Source: an uncultured Latescibacterota bacterium
GTDB taxonomy: Bacteria > Latescibacterota > UBA2968
Assembly: GCA_958295785.1 (NCBI GenBank)
Contig: OY282377.1
Location: 386,394 to 450,393 of the forward strand
Reading direction: 5' to 3'
Length of the DNA stretch: 64,000 bases
Made by a program: the position numbers and the translations under genes. The notes beneath the pieces are model-generated. The model searched no databases. It saw only the letters and a list, made by a program, of their open reading frames with translations, and was not told the origin of the DNA. Below, in pieces: positions 7,963-17,213 of the stretch (within the stretch, counting starts at the first letter, position 1; each line of letters opens with the position of its first letter).

Positions 7963-8615
7963 TGCCTGTTCAGAATCGAGAACGCATGTTTGATGAGCCG
8001 CGTTTGTTGCTCGTAGAGGGACGAGATGATTTCCATGTGATCTCGGCACTTTGTAAGGTGGGCGGATTACCTGAAAATTTCTCGATCTTTGATTGTGGAT
8101 CAGATGACAATGTATTTGACGCTTTAAGCGCGTTGTTGTTAAAAGCCGAGTCACCTGAAATCATCGGCGTTGTGTTAGACGCAGATGACAATGTCGAAAG
8201 CCGCTGGCAGAGCATTCGGGATAAATTGCAAAATTATCCATACCGCTTACCGGACGCGCCGGATCCCGGGGGCACAATTGTCAAAGCGGTTGAAGATCTG
8301 CCGCGCCTCGGTTTTTGGCTGATGCCGAATAATGTCGATCCGGGGATGTTGGAGGATTTTTGTCGGCAACTGGCACCCGACGATGCGATTGCGTATGCAG
8401 CGCACTGCGTCACGGAAGCGCGAGAAAAATCATTTGCCACGTTTCGAGAGGTGCATCGATCAAAAGCGGAGGTGCATACGTACTTGGCATGGCAAGACGA
8501 ACCCGGCAGGCCCTTGGGGCAATCCATTACCGCACGGGTTTTGCGACCCGATACGGCAATCGCCACGACATTTGCCGATTGGTTGCAGGCATTGTACGGC
8601 GCGATGAGCGCGTGA
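7962..8615 (+). CDS. DUF3226-like TOPRIM-fold protein, partner of the upstream ATPase
   Basis: This 217-residue protein opens with LLLVEGRDD (residues 15-23; the conserved TOPRIM glutamate is E19) and has VLDADDN (71-77), the DxD metal-binding pair of TOPRIM nucleases and primases. I recall this layout from the DUF3226 family, which often follows an AAA ATPase. By analogy with OLD nucleases (ATPase plus TOPRIM in one chain) and PARIS (AriA ATPase plus AriB TOPRIM) it could be the effector nuclease controlled by the ATPase. The coupled start (TAATG) supports a complex. Function in this pair is unproven. Confidence 0.72.
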   Translation: MPVQNRERMFDEPRLLLVEGRDDFHVISALCKVGGLPENFSIFDCGSDDNVFDALSALLLKAESPEIIGVVLDADDNVESRWQSIRDKLQNYPYRLPDAPDPGGTIVKAVEDLPRLGFWLMPNNVDPGMLEDFCRQLAPDDAIAYAAHCVTEAREKSFATFREVHRSKAEVHTYLAWQDEPGRPLGQSITARVLRPDTAIATTFADWLQALYGAMSA

Positions 8616-8625
8616 GGAGATGAGC

Positions 8626-9648
8626 ATGAACATGCAAGAAGCGATAGCAAAAGTGATCGATGGCGATGACCTGCGCCGAGATGAGATGACCGATGTGATG
8701 AATCAGATCATGTCGGGCGAGGCGACAGACGCGCAAATCGGCGCGTTTTTGATCGCGTTGCGAATGAAGGGCGAAAGCGTGGATGAGATCGCAGGCGCCG
8801 CCGCGGTGATGCGCGAAAAGGCCACGCCCATTGCGACAAAGCACGATGTGCTCGTGGATACCTGCGGCACGGGAGGCGATCATTCGGGCACATTCAACAT
8901 TTCGACAACCGCGGCACTTGTCGCGGCCGGCGCGGGCCTGTGCGTTGCCAAACACGGCAATCGCGCGGCAACGAGTCAAAGCGGCAGCGCGGATGTGCTC
9001 ATGGCTTTGGGCGTGAATATCGAGGCATCGCCCGAAACCGTGAGCAGGTGTCTCGACGAGGTGGGCATCGGATTTTTGTTTGCTCCTGCATTGCACGGGG
9101 CGATGAAATACGCCATCGGGCCACGGCGGGAAATTGGCGTGCGAACCATTTTTAACGCGCTGGGGCCATTGACCAATCCGGCGGGCGCGAAGCGGCAGGT
9201 GATCGGCGTGTACAGCGCGGCATTGACCGAAACGCTGGCCGGCGTTTTGGCATCGCTGGGCGCAGAGCGCGCTTATGTCGTTCACGGATCGGACGGTTTG
9301 GATGAAATGACCCTCACAGGTCCGACAAAGGTGAGCGAACTCAAGGACGGGTCCGTATCGACTTATCGCGTTTCCCCGGGTGATTTTGGACTGGGCGAAG
9401 CGCGTGCCGACGCGCTCAAAGGCGGCGATGCCGATAGCAATGCCGCGATTACCCTGTCGGTCTTAAAAGGCGCGGAAGGCCCGGCGCGCGACATCGCGTT
9501 GCTCAACGCCGCCGCCGCCATTGTCGCAGGCGATAAGGCGAGCGATTTGCGCGCGGGCATTCTGATCGCCGCCGAGGCGATTGATTCGGGCAGGGCATTG
9601 GCAAAATTGGAGGCTCTGATCGCGGCGAGCAATCGGCCGGGCGAATAG
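8626..9648 (+). CDS. trpD: Anthranilate phosphoribosyltransferase
   Basis: This 340-residue enzyme joins anthranilate to PRPP. The PRPP-binding motif DTCGTGGDHSGTFNIST and the following AKHGNRAATSQSGSADVL are textbook. The start at 8626 is preferred because GAGGAG ends 7 bases upstream; ATGs at 8620 and 8632 are in the same frame. It lies 10 bp after the TOPRIM gene, so the inserted ATPase pair and trpD would share one transcript. Confidence 0.96.
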   Translation: MNMQEAIAKVIDGDDLRRDEMTDVMNQIMSGEATDAQIGAFLIALRMKGESVDEIAGAAAVMREKATPIATKHDVLVDTCGTGGDHSGTFNISTTAALVAAGAGLCVAKHGNRAATSQSGSADVLMALGVNIEASPETVSRCLDEVGIGFLFAPALHGAMKYAIGPRREIGVRTIFNALGPLTNPAGAKRQVIGVYSAALTETLAGVLASLGAERAYVVHGSDGLDEMTLTGPTKVSELKDGSVSTYRVSPGDFGLGEARADALKGGDADSNAAITLSVLKGAEGPARDIALLNAAAAIVAGDKASDLRAGILIAAEAIDSGRALAKLEALIAASNRPGE

Positions 9649-9700
9649 GCGAACCCCGCCCAAACCCCAAAGACGGATCGCGGATTAAACGGATGACGCG

Positions 9701-9826
9701 GATTGCGCGGATGAAAGGCGAAAGGCAACTGCGGATGACCATAGATTGGGGAGTGCAGATAGGGCTGGGGATGCCGCAGACAGAATGGATGATGCAGATT
9801 GCGCGGATGAAAGGCGAAAGGCAACT
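9701..9826. repeat. Two 30 bp direct repeats in the trpD-trpC gap
   Basis: The 30-mer starting GATTGCGCGGATGAAAGGCG occurs at 9701-9730 and 9797-9826. The spacer holds a related 'GCGGAT' phrase. A palindrome (GGACAGG...CCTGTCC, 9832-9855) follows. No ORF of quality crosses this gap, and with only two copies it is not a CRISPR array. It belongs to the short dispersed repeats common between genes here. Confidence 0.6.
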
Positions 9827-9879
9827 ACGTGGGGACAGGCCCCTGTGCCTGTCCGAACATTCATTGATTCACTGAATTT

Positions 9880-10674
9880 ATGGCAAAAACAATTCTCGAC
9901 AAAATTGTGGCGTATAAACGCGACTTCCTCGCCGAATGCATGGCGCGCACGCCATTTGAAGATATGATGCGGTTGGCCGAAAACGCGCCGCCATCGCGTT
10001 CGCTTTTTGAGGAACTGATGGATGCGGGCGATATCGCGATCATGGCCGAAGTCAAAAAGGCGTCGCCATCTAAGGGCATCATCCGCGCGGATTTTGACGC
10101 GCTGGGCATTGCCAAAATTTATGCGGAAAATGGCGCCGCCGCGCTGTCGGTCTTGACAGACGAGAAATTCTTTGGTGGATCGGCAGATGATTTGACGCGC
10201 ATTTCACATGCTGTTGGTCGCCCCATTTTGCGAAAGGATTTCACGATTGACCCCTATCAGATTTGCGAAGCGCGTGCATTGGGCGCGTCCGCCGTGCTGC
10301 TGATTGTGTCGATTTTAACGCCCGGTGAACTGTCCTCATTTTTGGCGACGAGCCGGGCGTTGGGCCTGGACGCGCTGGTGGAAGTACACGACAAAGAGGA
10401 ATTGACGGTCGCCCTCGACGCGGGCGCGGAAATCATTGGGATCAACAACCGGAATTTGAAAACGTTTGAAACGTCTTTGGACACGACTTACGCGCTGATC
10501 CCCCACATTCCGGATGGCGTGCTGAAGATCAGCGAAAGTGGCATTGACACGCGCGAAGATGTCGCATCGCTCAAAGACGCGGGCGCAGATGCCGTGCTGG
10601 TGGGCGAAAGTTTGATGCGCGCCTCAGATATAGGCGCCAAGTTGCGGGAGCTATTGGGCTATGGTGCGGGCTAA
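9880..10674 (+). CDS. trpC: Indole-3-glycerol-phosphate synthase
   Basis: This 264-residue TIM barrel closes the indole ring from CdRP. Diagnostic pieces are AEVKKASPSKG, ILRKDFTIDPYQI, EVHDKEEL, GINNRNLKTF and SESGIDTREDV. The ATG at 9880 has a poor ribosome-binding site. The last 14 coding bases overlap trpF, so trpC and trpF are separate but coupled genes rather than the enterobacterial fusion. Confidence 0.96.
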   Translation: MAKTILDKIVAYKRDFLAECMARTPFEDMMRLAENAPPSRSLFEELMDAGDIAIMAEVKKASPSKGIIRADFDALGIAKIYAENGAAALSVLTDEKFFGGSADDLTRISHAVGRPILRKDFTIDPYQICEARALGASAVLLIVSILTPGELSSFLATSRALGLDALVEVHDKEELTVALDAGAEIIGINNRNLKTFETSLDTTYALIPHIPDGVLKISESGIDTREDVASLKDAGADAVLVGESLMRASDIGAKLRELLGYGAG

Positions 10675-11269
10675 AATTTGTGGCATTACAAACCGCGAAG
10701 ACGCGCTGTGTGCGGTCGATCACGGCGCAGATGCGTTGGGATTCATTTTTTACAAAAAGAGCCCGCGCTATATCGCGCCCGAAAAAGCCGCGGAAATTGT
10801 GTTTGATTTGCCTCCGTTTGTAACGTCCGTGGGCGTGTTTGTCAATGCCTCCGAGCGGCATGTTGATGTCGCCGTGAAGTTGGCGGGCTTGCGCGCGATT
10901 CAATTGCACGGCGATGAACCCCCCGAAGCGTGTTTGGGACATGCGGTGCCGGTGATTCGCGCGTTGCGCGTGGGAAGCGATTTTGACGCACAGACCATGC
11001 AATCCCATTTGGTCAATACGTTCTTGTTGGATACAGCGCGAGCCGGTTCTTATGGCGGTACGGGCGAGATATTTGACTGGGCAAAGGCGCGGGAAGCCAA
11101 AGCCTATGGTCGCATCATCCTCTCGGGCGGGCTAAATCCGGACAATGTGAGAGAAGCGATTGAACAAGTGGCCCCTTATGCGGTTGATACGAGCAGCGGC
11201 GTAGAGGCCGAACCGGGCAAAAAGGACCCCAAAAAGGTGCGGGATTTTCTGGCACGCGCCAAGGCGTGA
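10661..11269 (+). CDS. trpF: Phosphoribosylanthranilate isomerase
   Basis: This 202-residue TIM barrel isomerises PRA to CdRP, the step between TrpD and TrpC. It opens with AKICGITNREDA (catalytic Cys), has QLHGDEPPE and LDTA in the middle, and LSGGLNPDNV and VDTSSGVEAEPGKKD (catalytic Asp) near the end. The ATG lies inside the trpC coding region. Confidence 0.96.
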   Translation: MVRAKICGITNREDALCAVDHGADALGFIFYKKSPRYIAPEKAAEIVFDLPPFVTSVGVFVNASERHVDVAVKLAGLRAIQLHGDEPPEACLGHAVPVIRALRVGSDFDAQTMQSHLVNTFLLDTARAGSYGGTGEIFDWAKAREAKAYGRIILSGGLNPDNVREAIEQVAPYAVDTSSGVEAEPGKKDPKKVRDFLARAKA

Positions 11270-11404
11270 TCGGGTTCACAGAGCACTGATAACTACGAAA
11301 GACGCGAAAGACGCGAAAAGTAGAATCACTGGGGACTAACCACTCTCCATTGATTTTGGGGTAGGGTGGCCTGACCACTGACCACTGCTTTTAGGGAGAT
11401 AACG

Positions 11405-12670
11405 ATGGATGTGTTAGACGATTTGGCGTTTCGCAACTGTATTTTTCAGATGACAGATGGCCTACGCAGGCGGTTGGCACAAGGCCCCATCACCTTGTAT
11501 TGCGGGTTTGACCCGACCGCGGACAGCCTGCATGTGGGCAATCTGATTCCAATTTTGGGCTTGCGGCGTTTTCAACTGGCCGGGCATCATCCGATTGGGT
11601 TGATCGGCGGCGGCACTGGGTTGATCGGCGATCCGGGTGGCAAGGAAGAGGAGCGTGCGTTGAATACGCCCGAAGTGGTGGCGGCTTATACCGAGCGCCA
11701 GACCGAGCAGTTGGCAAAATTTTTGGATTTTGAGGCCAAATCAAATCCGGCCCGGGTGGTGAGCAATCTCGATTGGCTGTCTGAACTCAAGGCGATTGAA
11801 TTTTTGCGCGATGTGGGCAAGCATTTTTCAATGGGCTACATGCTGGCGAAGGAGTCCGTATCGTCGCGTCTCAAAACCGGGATCTCATTTACCGAATTTA
11901 GTTACATGGTCTTGCAGGCGTATGACTTTGCGGCATTGTACAAACAGTACGGCTGTGAACTTCAGATCGGCGGTAGCGATCAGTGGGGCAATATTACGGC
12001 CGGGATCGAGCTGATTCGGCGGCGGTTGAACAAGCAGGTACACGGCCTGACGTTCCCCTTGTTGCAAAAGGCAGATGGGGCCAAATTCGGCAAGACCGCA
12101 TCTGGCGCTGTGTGGCTGGATGCAAAAAAAACCTCGCCCTATCAGTTCTACCAATACTGGATCAACGCAGATGATCGCGATGTGGTGACGTTTTTGAAGA
12201 TGTTCACCTTTTTGTCGAGAGATGCGATTCTCAATCTGGAGACCGAAGTGCGGGAACGCCCCGAAAAGCGCGAGGCGCAGCGCGTGCTGGCGGAAGAACT
12301 GACCGCGCTGGTACACGACAAGGCGGCGACCACGCGGGCACAGCGAATTTCCAAAGCGTTATTTTACGGCAATTTGCGGGATTTGACAGCGCGAGAGATC
12401 GAGGAAGGGTTTAGCGATGTGCCGTCTAGCCATTTCTCGCATGCGAAGGGTGATACAGAACTATTGATCAATTTGCTCGTGCCTGCTTTTTCATTGTCGA
12501 GACGCCAAGCCCGCGAAGACATCGCAAACGGCGCCATTTATGTCAACGGGCAACGCTGCACCGATACGCTCCGAATTTTAGACCCCGCTGAAAGACTCGC
12601 GGGAAAATATCTCGTCCTACGCCGCGGCAAACGCCGCTACCATCTTCTGCGATGGGGAGGGTACGGATGA
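11405..12670 (+). CDS. tyrS: Tyrosyl-tRNA synthetase
   Basis: This 421-residue class I synthetase has YCGFDPTADSLHVGN (HIGH motif as HVGN, residues 43-46) and KFGKT (KMSKS motif) after QIGGSDQWGNITAG, the tyrosine/ATP pocket. A C-terminal S4 RNA-binding domain covers roughly 355-420. GGGAG precedes the ATG. The 135 bp gap upstream contains no T-box signature, only the dispersed CTGACCACT phrase. It is placed inside the tryptophan cluster, which suggests aromatic amino acid supply and charging are co-expressed. Confidence 0.97.
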   Translation: MDVLDDLAFRNCIFQMTDGLRRRLAQGPITLYCGFDPTADSLHVGNLIPILGLRRFQLAGHHPIGLIGGGTGLIGDPGGKEEERALNTPEVVAAYTERQTEQLAKFLDFEAKSNPARVVSNLDWLSELKAIEFLRDVGKHFSMGYMLAKESVSSRLKTGISFTEFSYMVLQAYDFAALYKQYGCELQIGGSDQWGNITAGIELIRRRLNKQVHGLTFPLLQKADGAKFGKTASGAVWLDAKKTSPYQFYQYWINADDRDVVTFLKMFTFLSRDAILNLETEVRERPEKREAQRVLAEELTALVHDKAATTRAQRISKALFYGNLRDLTAREIEEGFSDVPSSHFSHAKGDTELLINLLVPAFSLSRRQAREDIANGAIYVNGQRCTDTLRILDPAERLAGKYLVLRRGKRRYHLLRWGGYG

Positions 12671-12893
12671 AAACCGTAGGGGCGTAGCAGATGGACAACC
12701 CGCGTAAGCCATTCGTCCGACCGCGCTCCTAAATGTCTGTCCTTCGCATTTTGCATCTTCACCTCGAATAACGTTGTGCAACTTCGACCGAAGTTTATCC
12801 TGTCCGATTTCATCTGCGTCCGTCTGTCGTCCCATTTTGTTTTTCCATCCGCGTTTATCTGTGGTTCCATTTTTTTCAGAAAGGATTTTTCAC

Positions 12894-13871
12894 ATGAAAG
12901 CACCTTGGATTACCTATCGCCCGGAGCTCAAAGTACTCGATTGTACGATCCGCGATGGCGGTCTGATGAACGACCATCATTTTGGCGATGATTTTGTCAA
13001 AGCCGTGTATGAAACCTGCATTGCGGCGGGCGTGGATTACATGGAGATTGGGTACCGAAACTCCAAAGAGATGTTTCCCCCCAAAGAATTTGGCGCGTTC
13101 CGCCACAGCGACGAAGAGGATATTCGCAAAATCACGGGGGATCACGACCCCGAAGCCACGGGCATGAAACTCGCCATTATGGCCGATGCGGGCAAAAGCG
13201 ATTGGGCCAAAGACATTTTGCCGAGCAGCGAAAGCGTGGTCGATATGGTGCGCGTGGCGTGCTATGTCGAACAAATTCCCGAGACCGTTGAAATGGTGTG
13301 CGATGCCCATGAAAAAGGGTATGAAACGAGTTGCAATATCATGGCGATTTCGACTGTGCAAGATGTCGAGATCGATCAGGCATTGGAAGTTTTGATGCAA
13401 ACCCCAGTGGGCACGATCTGCGTTGTGGATAGCTTTGGCGCGCTGTACCGCGAGCAAGTGGATATGCTCGTGCGAAAATATATGGACGCCACCAAAGACA
13501 CGGGCAAAGAGGTGGGCATTCACGCGCACAACAATCAGCAACTGGCCTTTGCCAATACCATCGAAGCCATTATTTTGGGCGCGAACCGAGTGGATGCCAC
13601 TGTGGATGGCTTGGGACGGGGCGCCGGCAATTGCCCCATGGAATTGTTGCTCGGTTTTCTACGCAATCCCAAGTTCAAGATTCGACCTGTCTATAAGCTG
13701 CTGGAAGACCATTTTGTCAAATTGCGCCGGGAAATGACGTGGGGGCCTCTGGTGCCCTACAACATCACCGGTCAGCACAACCAACACCCCCGCGAGGCAA
13801 TGGCCTTGCTCGAGGGCAACAACCGCGATCAGTATCTGGCATTTTACGACCGCGTGGGGGGACATGTTTAG
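12894..13871 (+). CDS. HMGL-like (DRE-TIM metallolyase) aldolase family protein
   Basis: This 325-residue TIM-barrel protein has the metal-binding start LDCTIRDGGLMNDHHFG and HAHNNQQLAFANTIEAI, the family's metal histidines. It resembles 4-hydroxy-2-oxovalerate aldolase and related DmpG/HMGL proteins in length and in VDSFGALYREQV and DATVDGLGRGAGNCPMELL. The true substrate is not deducible. It has no DmpF-like acylating dehydrogenase neighbour, so it is unlikely to belong to an aromatic catabolic meta-pathway. The ATG at 12894 follows AAAGGA; the open frame before it is repeat-derived. Confidence 0.78.
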   Translation: MKAPWITYRPELKVLDCTIRDGGLMNDHHFGDDFVKAVYETCIAAGVDYMEIGYRNSKEMFPPKEFGAFRHSDEEDIRKITGDHDPEATGMKLAIMADAGKSDWAKDILPSSESVVDMVRVACYVEQIPETVEMVCDAHEKGYETSCNIMAISTVQDVEIDQALEVLMQTPVGTICVVDSFGALYREQVDMLVRKYMDATKDTGKEVGIHAHNNQQLAFANTIEAIILGANRVDATVDGLGRGAGNCPMELLLGFLRNPKFKIRPVYKLLEDHFVKLRREMTWGPLVPYNITGQHNQHPREAMALLEGNNRDQYLAFYDRVGGHV

Positions 13872-14071
13872 GGGTTAATCCGCCCAACCCCGGCCCCCGA
13901 GTGGTCAGTGGTCAACCCCCGGCCACCCCAAAATTGAAGGGCAAAGCGAGTGGGCCGGGGGATAGATTTTGACCCCCTAACCCTCCTGAAAGGGGGAATG
14001 AGGATGGGTTCTGCGAGGGATTGCGTGAGGGGTAAGAAGCGCGCCGCTTTGTCATAAAAGAGGAGAACAAA

Positions 14072-14827
14072 ATGATTGCGAATCTCGCTATGGAAAAAGA
14101 TAAATTTCACCTGGCGGCGTTCCGCGATCCATCCGTGGATGCGGTGAACGATAAGGGCGAGACCGACCTGCACCTTGCAGCGCGTCTGAACCTGCCCGGC
14201 CTGACGCTCTCTTTGTTGGATCACGGGGCCAATGTCAATGCGAAGGCCCAATGGGGCATCACACCGCTGCACGTTGCGGCTGAGTACAACGCGCTTGAAA
14301 CGACACTGGTCTTGCTGAACCACGGGGCAGATGTCTGCTCCAACGCGGAATTTAAGGGAACGCCGTTGCATGTTGCGGCAAAGAAAAACGCATGTGAGAT
14401 AGCAGCGTTGCTGTTGAAACGCGGTGTCCATGTCAATGCAAAGGCCAACGATGACAAGACGCCGTTGCACTATGCCGCGTGGCACAACGCGCTTAAAACA
14501 GCAAAGTTGTTGCTCAATCACGGGGCCGATGTCAACGCGAAAGACATAGCTGGCATGACGCCATTGTACTATGCGGCGGTGGTCAATGCCCATGAGATGG
14601 AAGCGTTGTTGCTCAACTATGGGGCCGATGTCAACGCAGAGAACAAATTGGGCGATACGCCCTTGTGCGTTGCGAAAGAGAACAATGCCCACGAGACAGC
14701 AAAGGCATTAGGGCGGATCCGAACGGCCGTCGCTCAGTTTCGCGTGGGCTCTCGGGATATGCCATCCGAAGAGATCGAACGGGTGATTGACGAAGCCAGA
14801 CGAGCGGTAAGGATGAGAAGATCATGA
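14072..14827 (+). CDS. Ankyrin-repeat protein with an antitoxin-like C-terminus
   Basis: This 251-residue protein is mostly six ankyrin repeats of 33 residues (residues about 25-215, e.g. GITPLHVAAEYNALET, DKTPLHYAAWHNALKT). The last 28 residues, RVGSRDMPSEEIERVID..., read like a complete short VapB/RelB-type antitoxin, and the TGA overlaps the ATG of a PIN-toxin gene (ATGA), as in a VapBC operon. The gene therefore looks like an ankyrin gene fused in frame to the antitoxin of a toxin-antitoxin pair. AGGAG precedes the start. No signal peptide. Confidence 0.75.
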   Translation: MIANLAMEKDKFHLAAFRDPSVDAVNDKGETDLHLAARLNLPGLTLSLLDHGANVNAKAQWGITPLHVAAEYNALETTLVLLNHGADVCSNAEFKGTPLHVAAKKNACEIAALLLKRGVHVNAKANDDKTPLHYAAWHNALKTAKLLLNHGADVNAKDIAGMTPLYYAAVVNAHEMEALLLNYGADVNAENKLGDTPLCVAKENNAHETAKALGRIRTAVAQFRVGSRDMPSEEIERVIDEARRAVRMRRS

Positions 14828-15380
14828 TGCGGATCGTTTTGGATACCAATGTAACAATAAGTGCCATCCTGAATCCGCACGGGAGTCCGGGTAATACCAA
14901 ATTGAATAGCTGTTGTCCTAATGTGAGGCAATATGTTGCTAGCAAGCACTCCCCTTGACCTTACGCAGTCATTCAAAGAAGCCATGGCAACAAGGCCATC
15001 CCAAAAGACCATCAGACAAAACCATCACGCACAGCGCGCAAGGCCGTCTCGCAACCCACGTTCATTGGGCAACCCACTTTGCAGGCCAACGCAGGTTGTG
15101 CTACCCGCAAAGCGATTTGCGCTGTGCAAGCCTCTCGGCGCATGAGAGCGGCATTTTTTGCCTACTTTTTTTTGCTGTTAAAAAAAAGTAGGTCGCCGAA
15201 GGCATCGAAGGCAACCCACGCGGAGGCAGAACCAAACGCTTGAGACAAGCAAGGCATGATCTCTACGGAGCGTCTGTTCCTCATTCCTCTCTGATGGGAG
15301 GCAGGATACGGACAACTTGAAAGCAAATTGCTATAAGATACTCGATCAAGTCTTTGATCAGAAAGTATCGCTTTGTCTCT
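14824..15380 (+). pseudogene. PIN-domain toxin (VapC-like), interrupted by a MITE and truncated
   Basis: The gene opens MMRIVLDTNVTISAILNPHG (PIN motif with the first acidic residue in LDTN), stops at the MITE at 14895, and resumes at 15337 as KILDQVFDQKVSLC. Removing the MITE and one TAA target copy restores the frame across SPGKILDQ. The 3' half is missing where a REP-like repeat begins (15389). Not functional. Confidence 0.75.
14895..15333 (+). mobile_element. MITE-like element, copy A (439 bp)
   Basis: The ends TACCAAATTG and CAAATTGCTA are imperfect inverted repeats with further matching TTGTCC blocks inside. The flanks are TAA at 14892-14894 and TAA at 15334-15336, a 3 bp target duplication. 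It is homologous over its length to 58639-59028 (opposite orientation), plus about 50 extra bases. The centre holds a palindrome CCTAC-T8 / A8-GTAGG (about 15159-15192). It encodes no protein; presumably moved in trans. Confidence 0.85.
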
Positions 15381-15388
15381 TGCCTTTT

Positions 15389-15424
15389 CGGGCGAGCACG
15401 GGGGCATCGCCCCTATGTTTCTAT
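15389..15424. repeat. REP-like palindromic repeat, copy 1
   Basis: GGGCGAGCACGGGGGC followed by GCCCCTATGTTTCTAT. The GGGGGC/GCCCC core can fold back. Other copies lie at 53711, 60506, 62891 and 62941. This copy abuts the 3'-truncated PIN gene. Confidence 0.7.
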
Positions 15425-15455
15425 ACCAACGATCCGTCTTCAAGGAGAGCTACGT

Positions 15456-15725
15456 ATGAACCTCCAAAATACAGTCCAACTGGAGTTGACCTTGACGCTC
15501 CCTGCCTCGTTAGCCCGCGAAGCAGAAGTCTATGGGCTACTCACCTCACAGGTGATGGAAGCCTTGCTGAGAACCGAGTTGCAACACCAGCGCGTGTTCC
15601 ATTTGTTTGAAGCGTCTGATCGGCTTGCCGCCTTACCCCTTGCACCGCTTACTGCCGCTGAAATCGAAACGGAAATCGAAGCTGTGCGTGCGGAAAGGCG
15701 TGCCGACCATGCGCGTGGTTGCTGA
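15456..15725 (+). CDS. Putative antitoxin (VapB-like) of a decayed VapBC pair
   Basis: This 89-residue protein begins NLQNTVQLELTLTLPASLAREAEVYGLL and ends in an acidic helix (TAAEIETEIEAVRAER). This composition and the 17 bp overlap with a downstream PIN gene are typical of small antitoxins that pair with PIN nucleases. AAGGAG precedes the ATG. The toxin partner is deleted internally, so this antitoxin is probably orphaned. Confidence 0.6.
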   Translation: MNLQNTVQLELTLTLPASLAREAEVYGLLTSQVMEALLRTELQHQRVFHLFEASDRLAALPLAPLTAAEIETEIEAVRAERRADHARGC

Positions 15726-15913
15726 CACCAATACGGTGATCTCTGGACTTTTCTGGCATGGTGCCCCGCGCCAAGTACTCGTTGCGGCACGCGCCGGGAC
15801 GATTGAGCTTTATACCAGTGCCCCCTGCTCGTATTCCCATTATCACCGCGGCACAATTCACGGCGTCCCTACATGTTGATCCCGATGGAGAAAACGAACA
15901 TGACCACACATGA
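15709..15913 (+). pseudogene. PIN-domain toxin with internal deletion and frameshift
   Basis: It starts MRVVADTNTVISGLFWHGAP, a clear PIN N-terminus, and runs to IELYTSAP. After that only the typical last strand and helix ([13 protein letters not shown]) remain, in another frame. About 70 residues of the middle, including conserved acidic residues, are gone. Its end runs into the trpB start. Confidence 0.7.
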
Positions 15914-17096
15914 CTTGCCCGATGCACGCGGGCATTTTGGGCCTTATGGCGGGCGATATGTGCCCGAAACCCTGATGGCGCTGTTGCAAGACTTGGAGGC
16001 GGCGTATCGGGAGGCCGAGCGCGATCCCGAGTTTTGGGCCGAACTGGATCGCTATTGGCGCGAGTTTGTGGGGCGGCCCACGCCGCTTTATTTTGCCGAG
16101 CGATTGACCGAAGACCTGGGCGGCGCGAAAATTTATCTCAAACGCGAAGACCTCGCCCATACTGGCGCGCATAAAATCAACAACACGATGGGGCAAATTT
16201 TACTCGCCAAGCGCATGGGCAAAACGCGCATCATCGCCGAAACGGGCGCGGGGCAGCACGGCGTGGCAACCGCCACTGTCGCGGCGATGTTCGGGTTGCA
16301 ATGCGAAATCTACATGGGCGTTGAAGACATGGAACGCCAGGCCCTCAACGTGTTTCGCATGCGCCTTTTGGGCGCGCGAGTAACGGGCGTGCATTCGGGC
16401 AGCAAAACCCTGAAAGACGCGATCAACGAAGCCATCCGCGATTGGGTCACCCATGTCGATGATACCTTTTACATTTTCGGATCGGTCTTGGGCCCTCATC
16501 CCTATCCGATGATCGTGCGCGATTTTCAGCGGGTCATTGGCGTTGAGGCGCGCGCGCAAATTTTGGCCCAAGAAGATCGCTTGCCCGATGTGCTCATCGC
16601 GTGCGTGGGCGGGGGCAGCAATTCCATCGGGTTGTTTCACGCATTTTTGGACGATGACGACTTGCAGATGATCGGCGTGGAGGCCGGCGGTCGGGGCATT
16701 GCATCGGGCGAACACGCGGCGCGGTTCAACGGCGGCGAATTGGGCGTGTTGCACGGCGCGCGCATCTACGTGTTGCAAGATGGCGACGGGCAAATCGCGC
16801 TGACGCACTCGGTCTCGGCAGGGCTCGACTATTCGGGCGTGGGGCCAGAGCATTGTTATTTGCGGGATGTGAAACGCACGACCTATACGTATGCCACAGA
16901 CCGGGAAGCCCTGCGTGCCTTTGAGTTGCTCAGTCGCACCGAGGGCATTATCCCCGCGCTGGAAAGTTCACACGCGATAGCCCACGTTTGCAAATTGGCC
17001 CCTACCATGCACCGCGATCAGATTGCGATTGTCAATTTATCTGGGCGCGGCGACAAAGATGTGCAACAAGCAGCGGATTTTTTGCGTGGGCAGTGA
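15900..17096 (+). CDS. trpB: Tryptophan synthase beta chain
   Basis: This 398-residue PLP enzyme condenses indole with serine. It has [16 protein letters not shown] at the start, the PLP lysine K92 in [25 protein letters not shown], and the phosphate loop [10 protein letters not shown]. The ATG at 15900 is preferred over in-frame ATGs at 15873 and 15885 because GGAG lies 10 bases upstream and homologues begin here. The upstream DNA is toxin-gene debris, so its promoter is unclear. Confidence 0.97.
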   Translation: MTTHDLPDARGHFGPYGGRYVPETLMALLQDLEAAYREAERDPEFWAELDRYWREFVGRPTPLYFAERLTEDLGGAKIYLKREDLAHTGAHKINNTMGQILLAKRMGKTRIIAETGAGQHGVATATVAAMFGLQCEIYMGVEDMERQALNVFRMRLLGARVTGVHSGSKTLKDAINEAIRDWVTHVDDTFYIFGSVLGPHPYPMIVRDFQRVIGVEARAQILAQEDRLPDVLIACVGGGSNSIGLFHAFLDDDDLQMIGVEAGGRGIASGEHAARFNGGELGVLHGARIYVLQDGDGQIALTHSVSAGLDYSGVGPEHCYLRDVKRTTYTYATDREALRAFELLSRTEGIIPALESSHAIAHVCKLAPTMHRDQIAIVNLSGRGDKDVQQAADFLRGQ

Positions 17097-17213
17097 CCCC
17101 GCATCGCCCCTCCTGCACGCTCGTTTTGCCGACTGCTAACCGCTTGGTAGGCGGCGTTGGGCGGGGACTCTCCACTTTCCACTCTCCACTGATTTTTGAT
17201 TTTAAGGACGACC

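Noticed and set aside
9701-9826. Two 30 bp repeats as a minimal CRISPR array
   Set aside because: There are only two copies, no palindromic end, no cas genes, and the spacer contains related repeat phrases.
11270-11404. T-box riboswitch ahead of tyrS
   Set aside because: The 135 bp gap is too short and has no T-box core sequence or specifier stem-like structure; it is made of dispersed repeat phrases.
12774-12893. A 40-residue N-terminal extension of the HMGL-like aldolase
   Set aside because: The upstream frame is made of the dispersed 'CCGCGTTTATCTGTGG' phrase, and AAAGGA stands before the ATG at 12894, where homologues begin.
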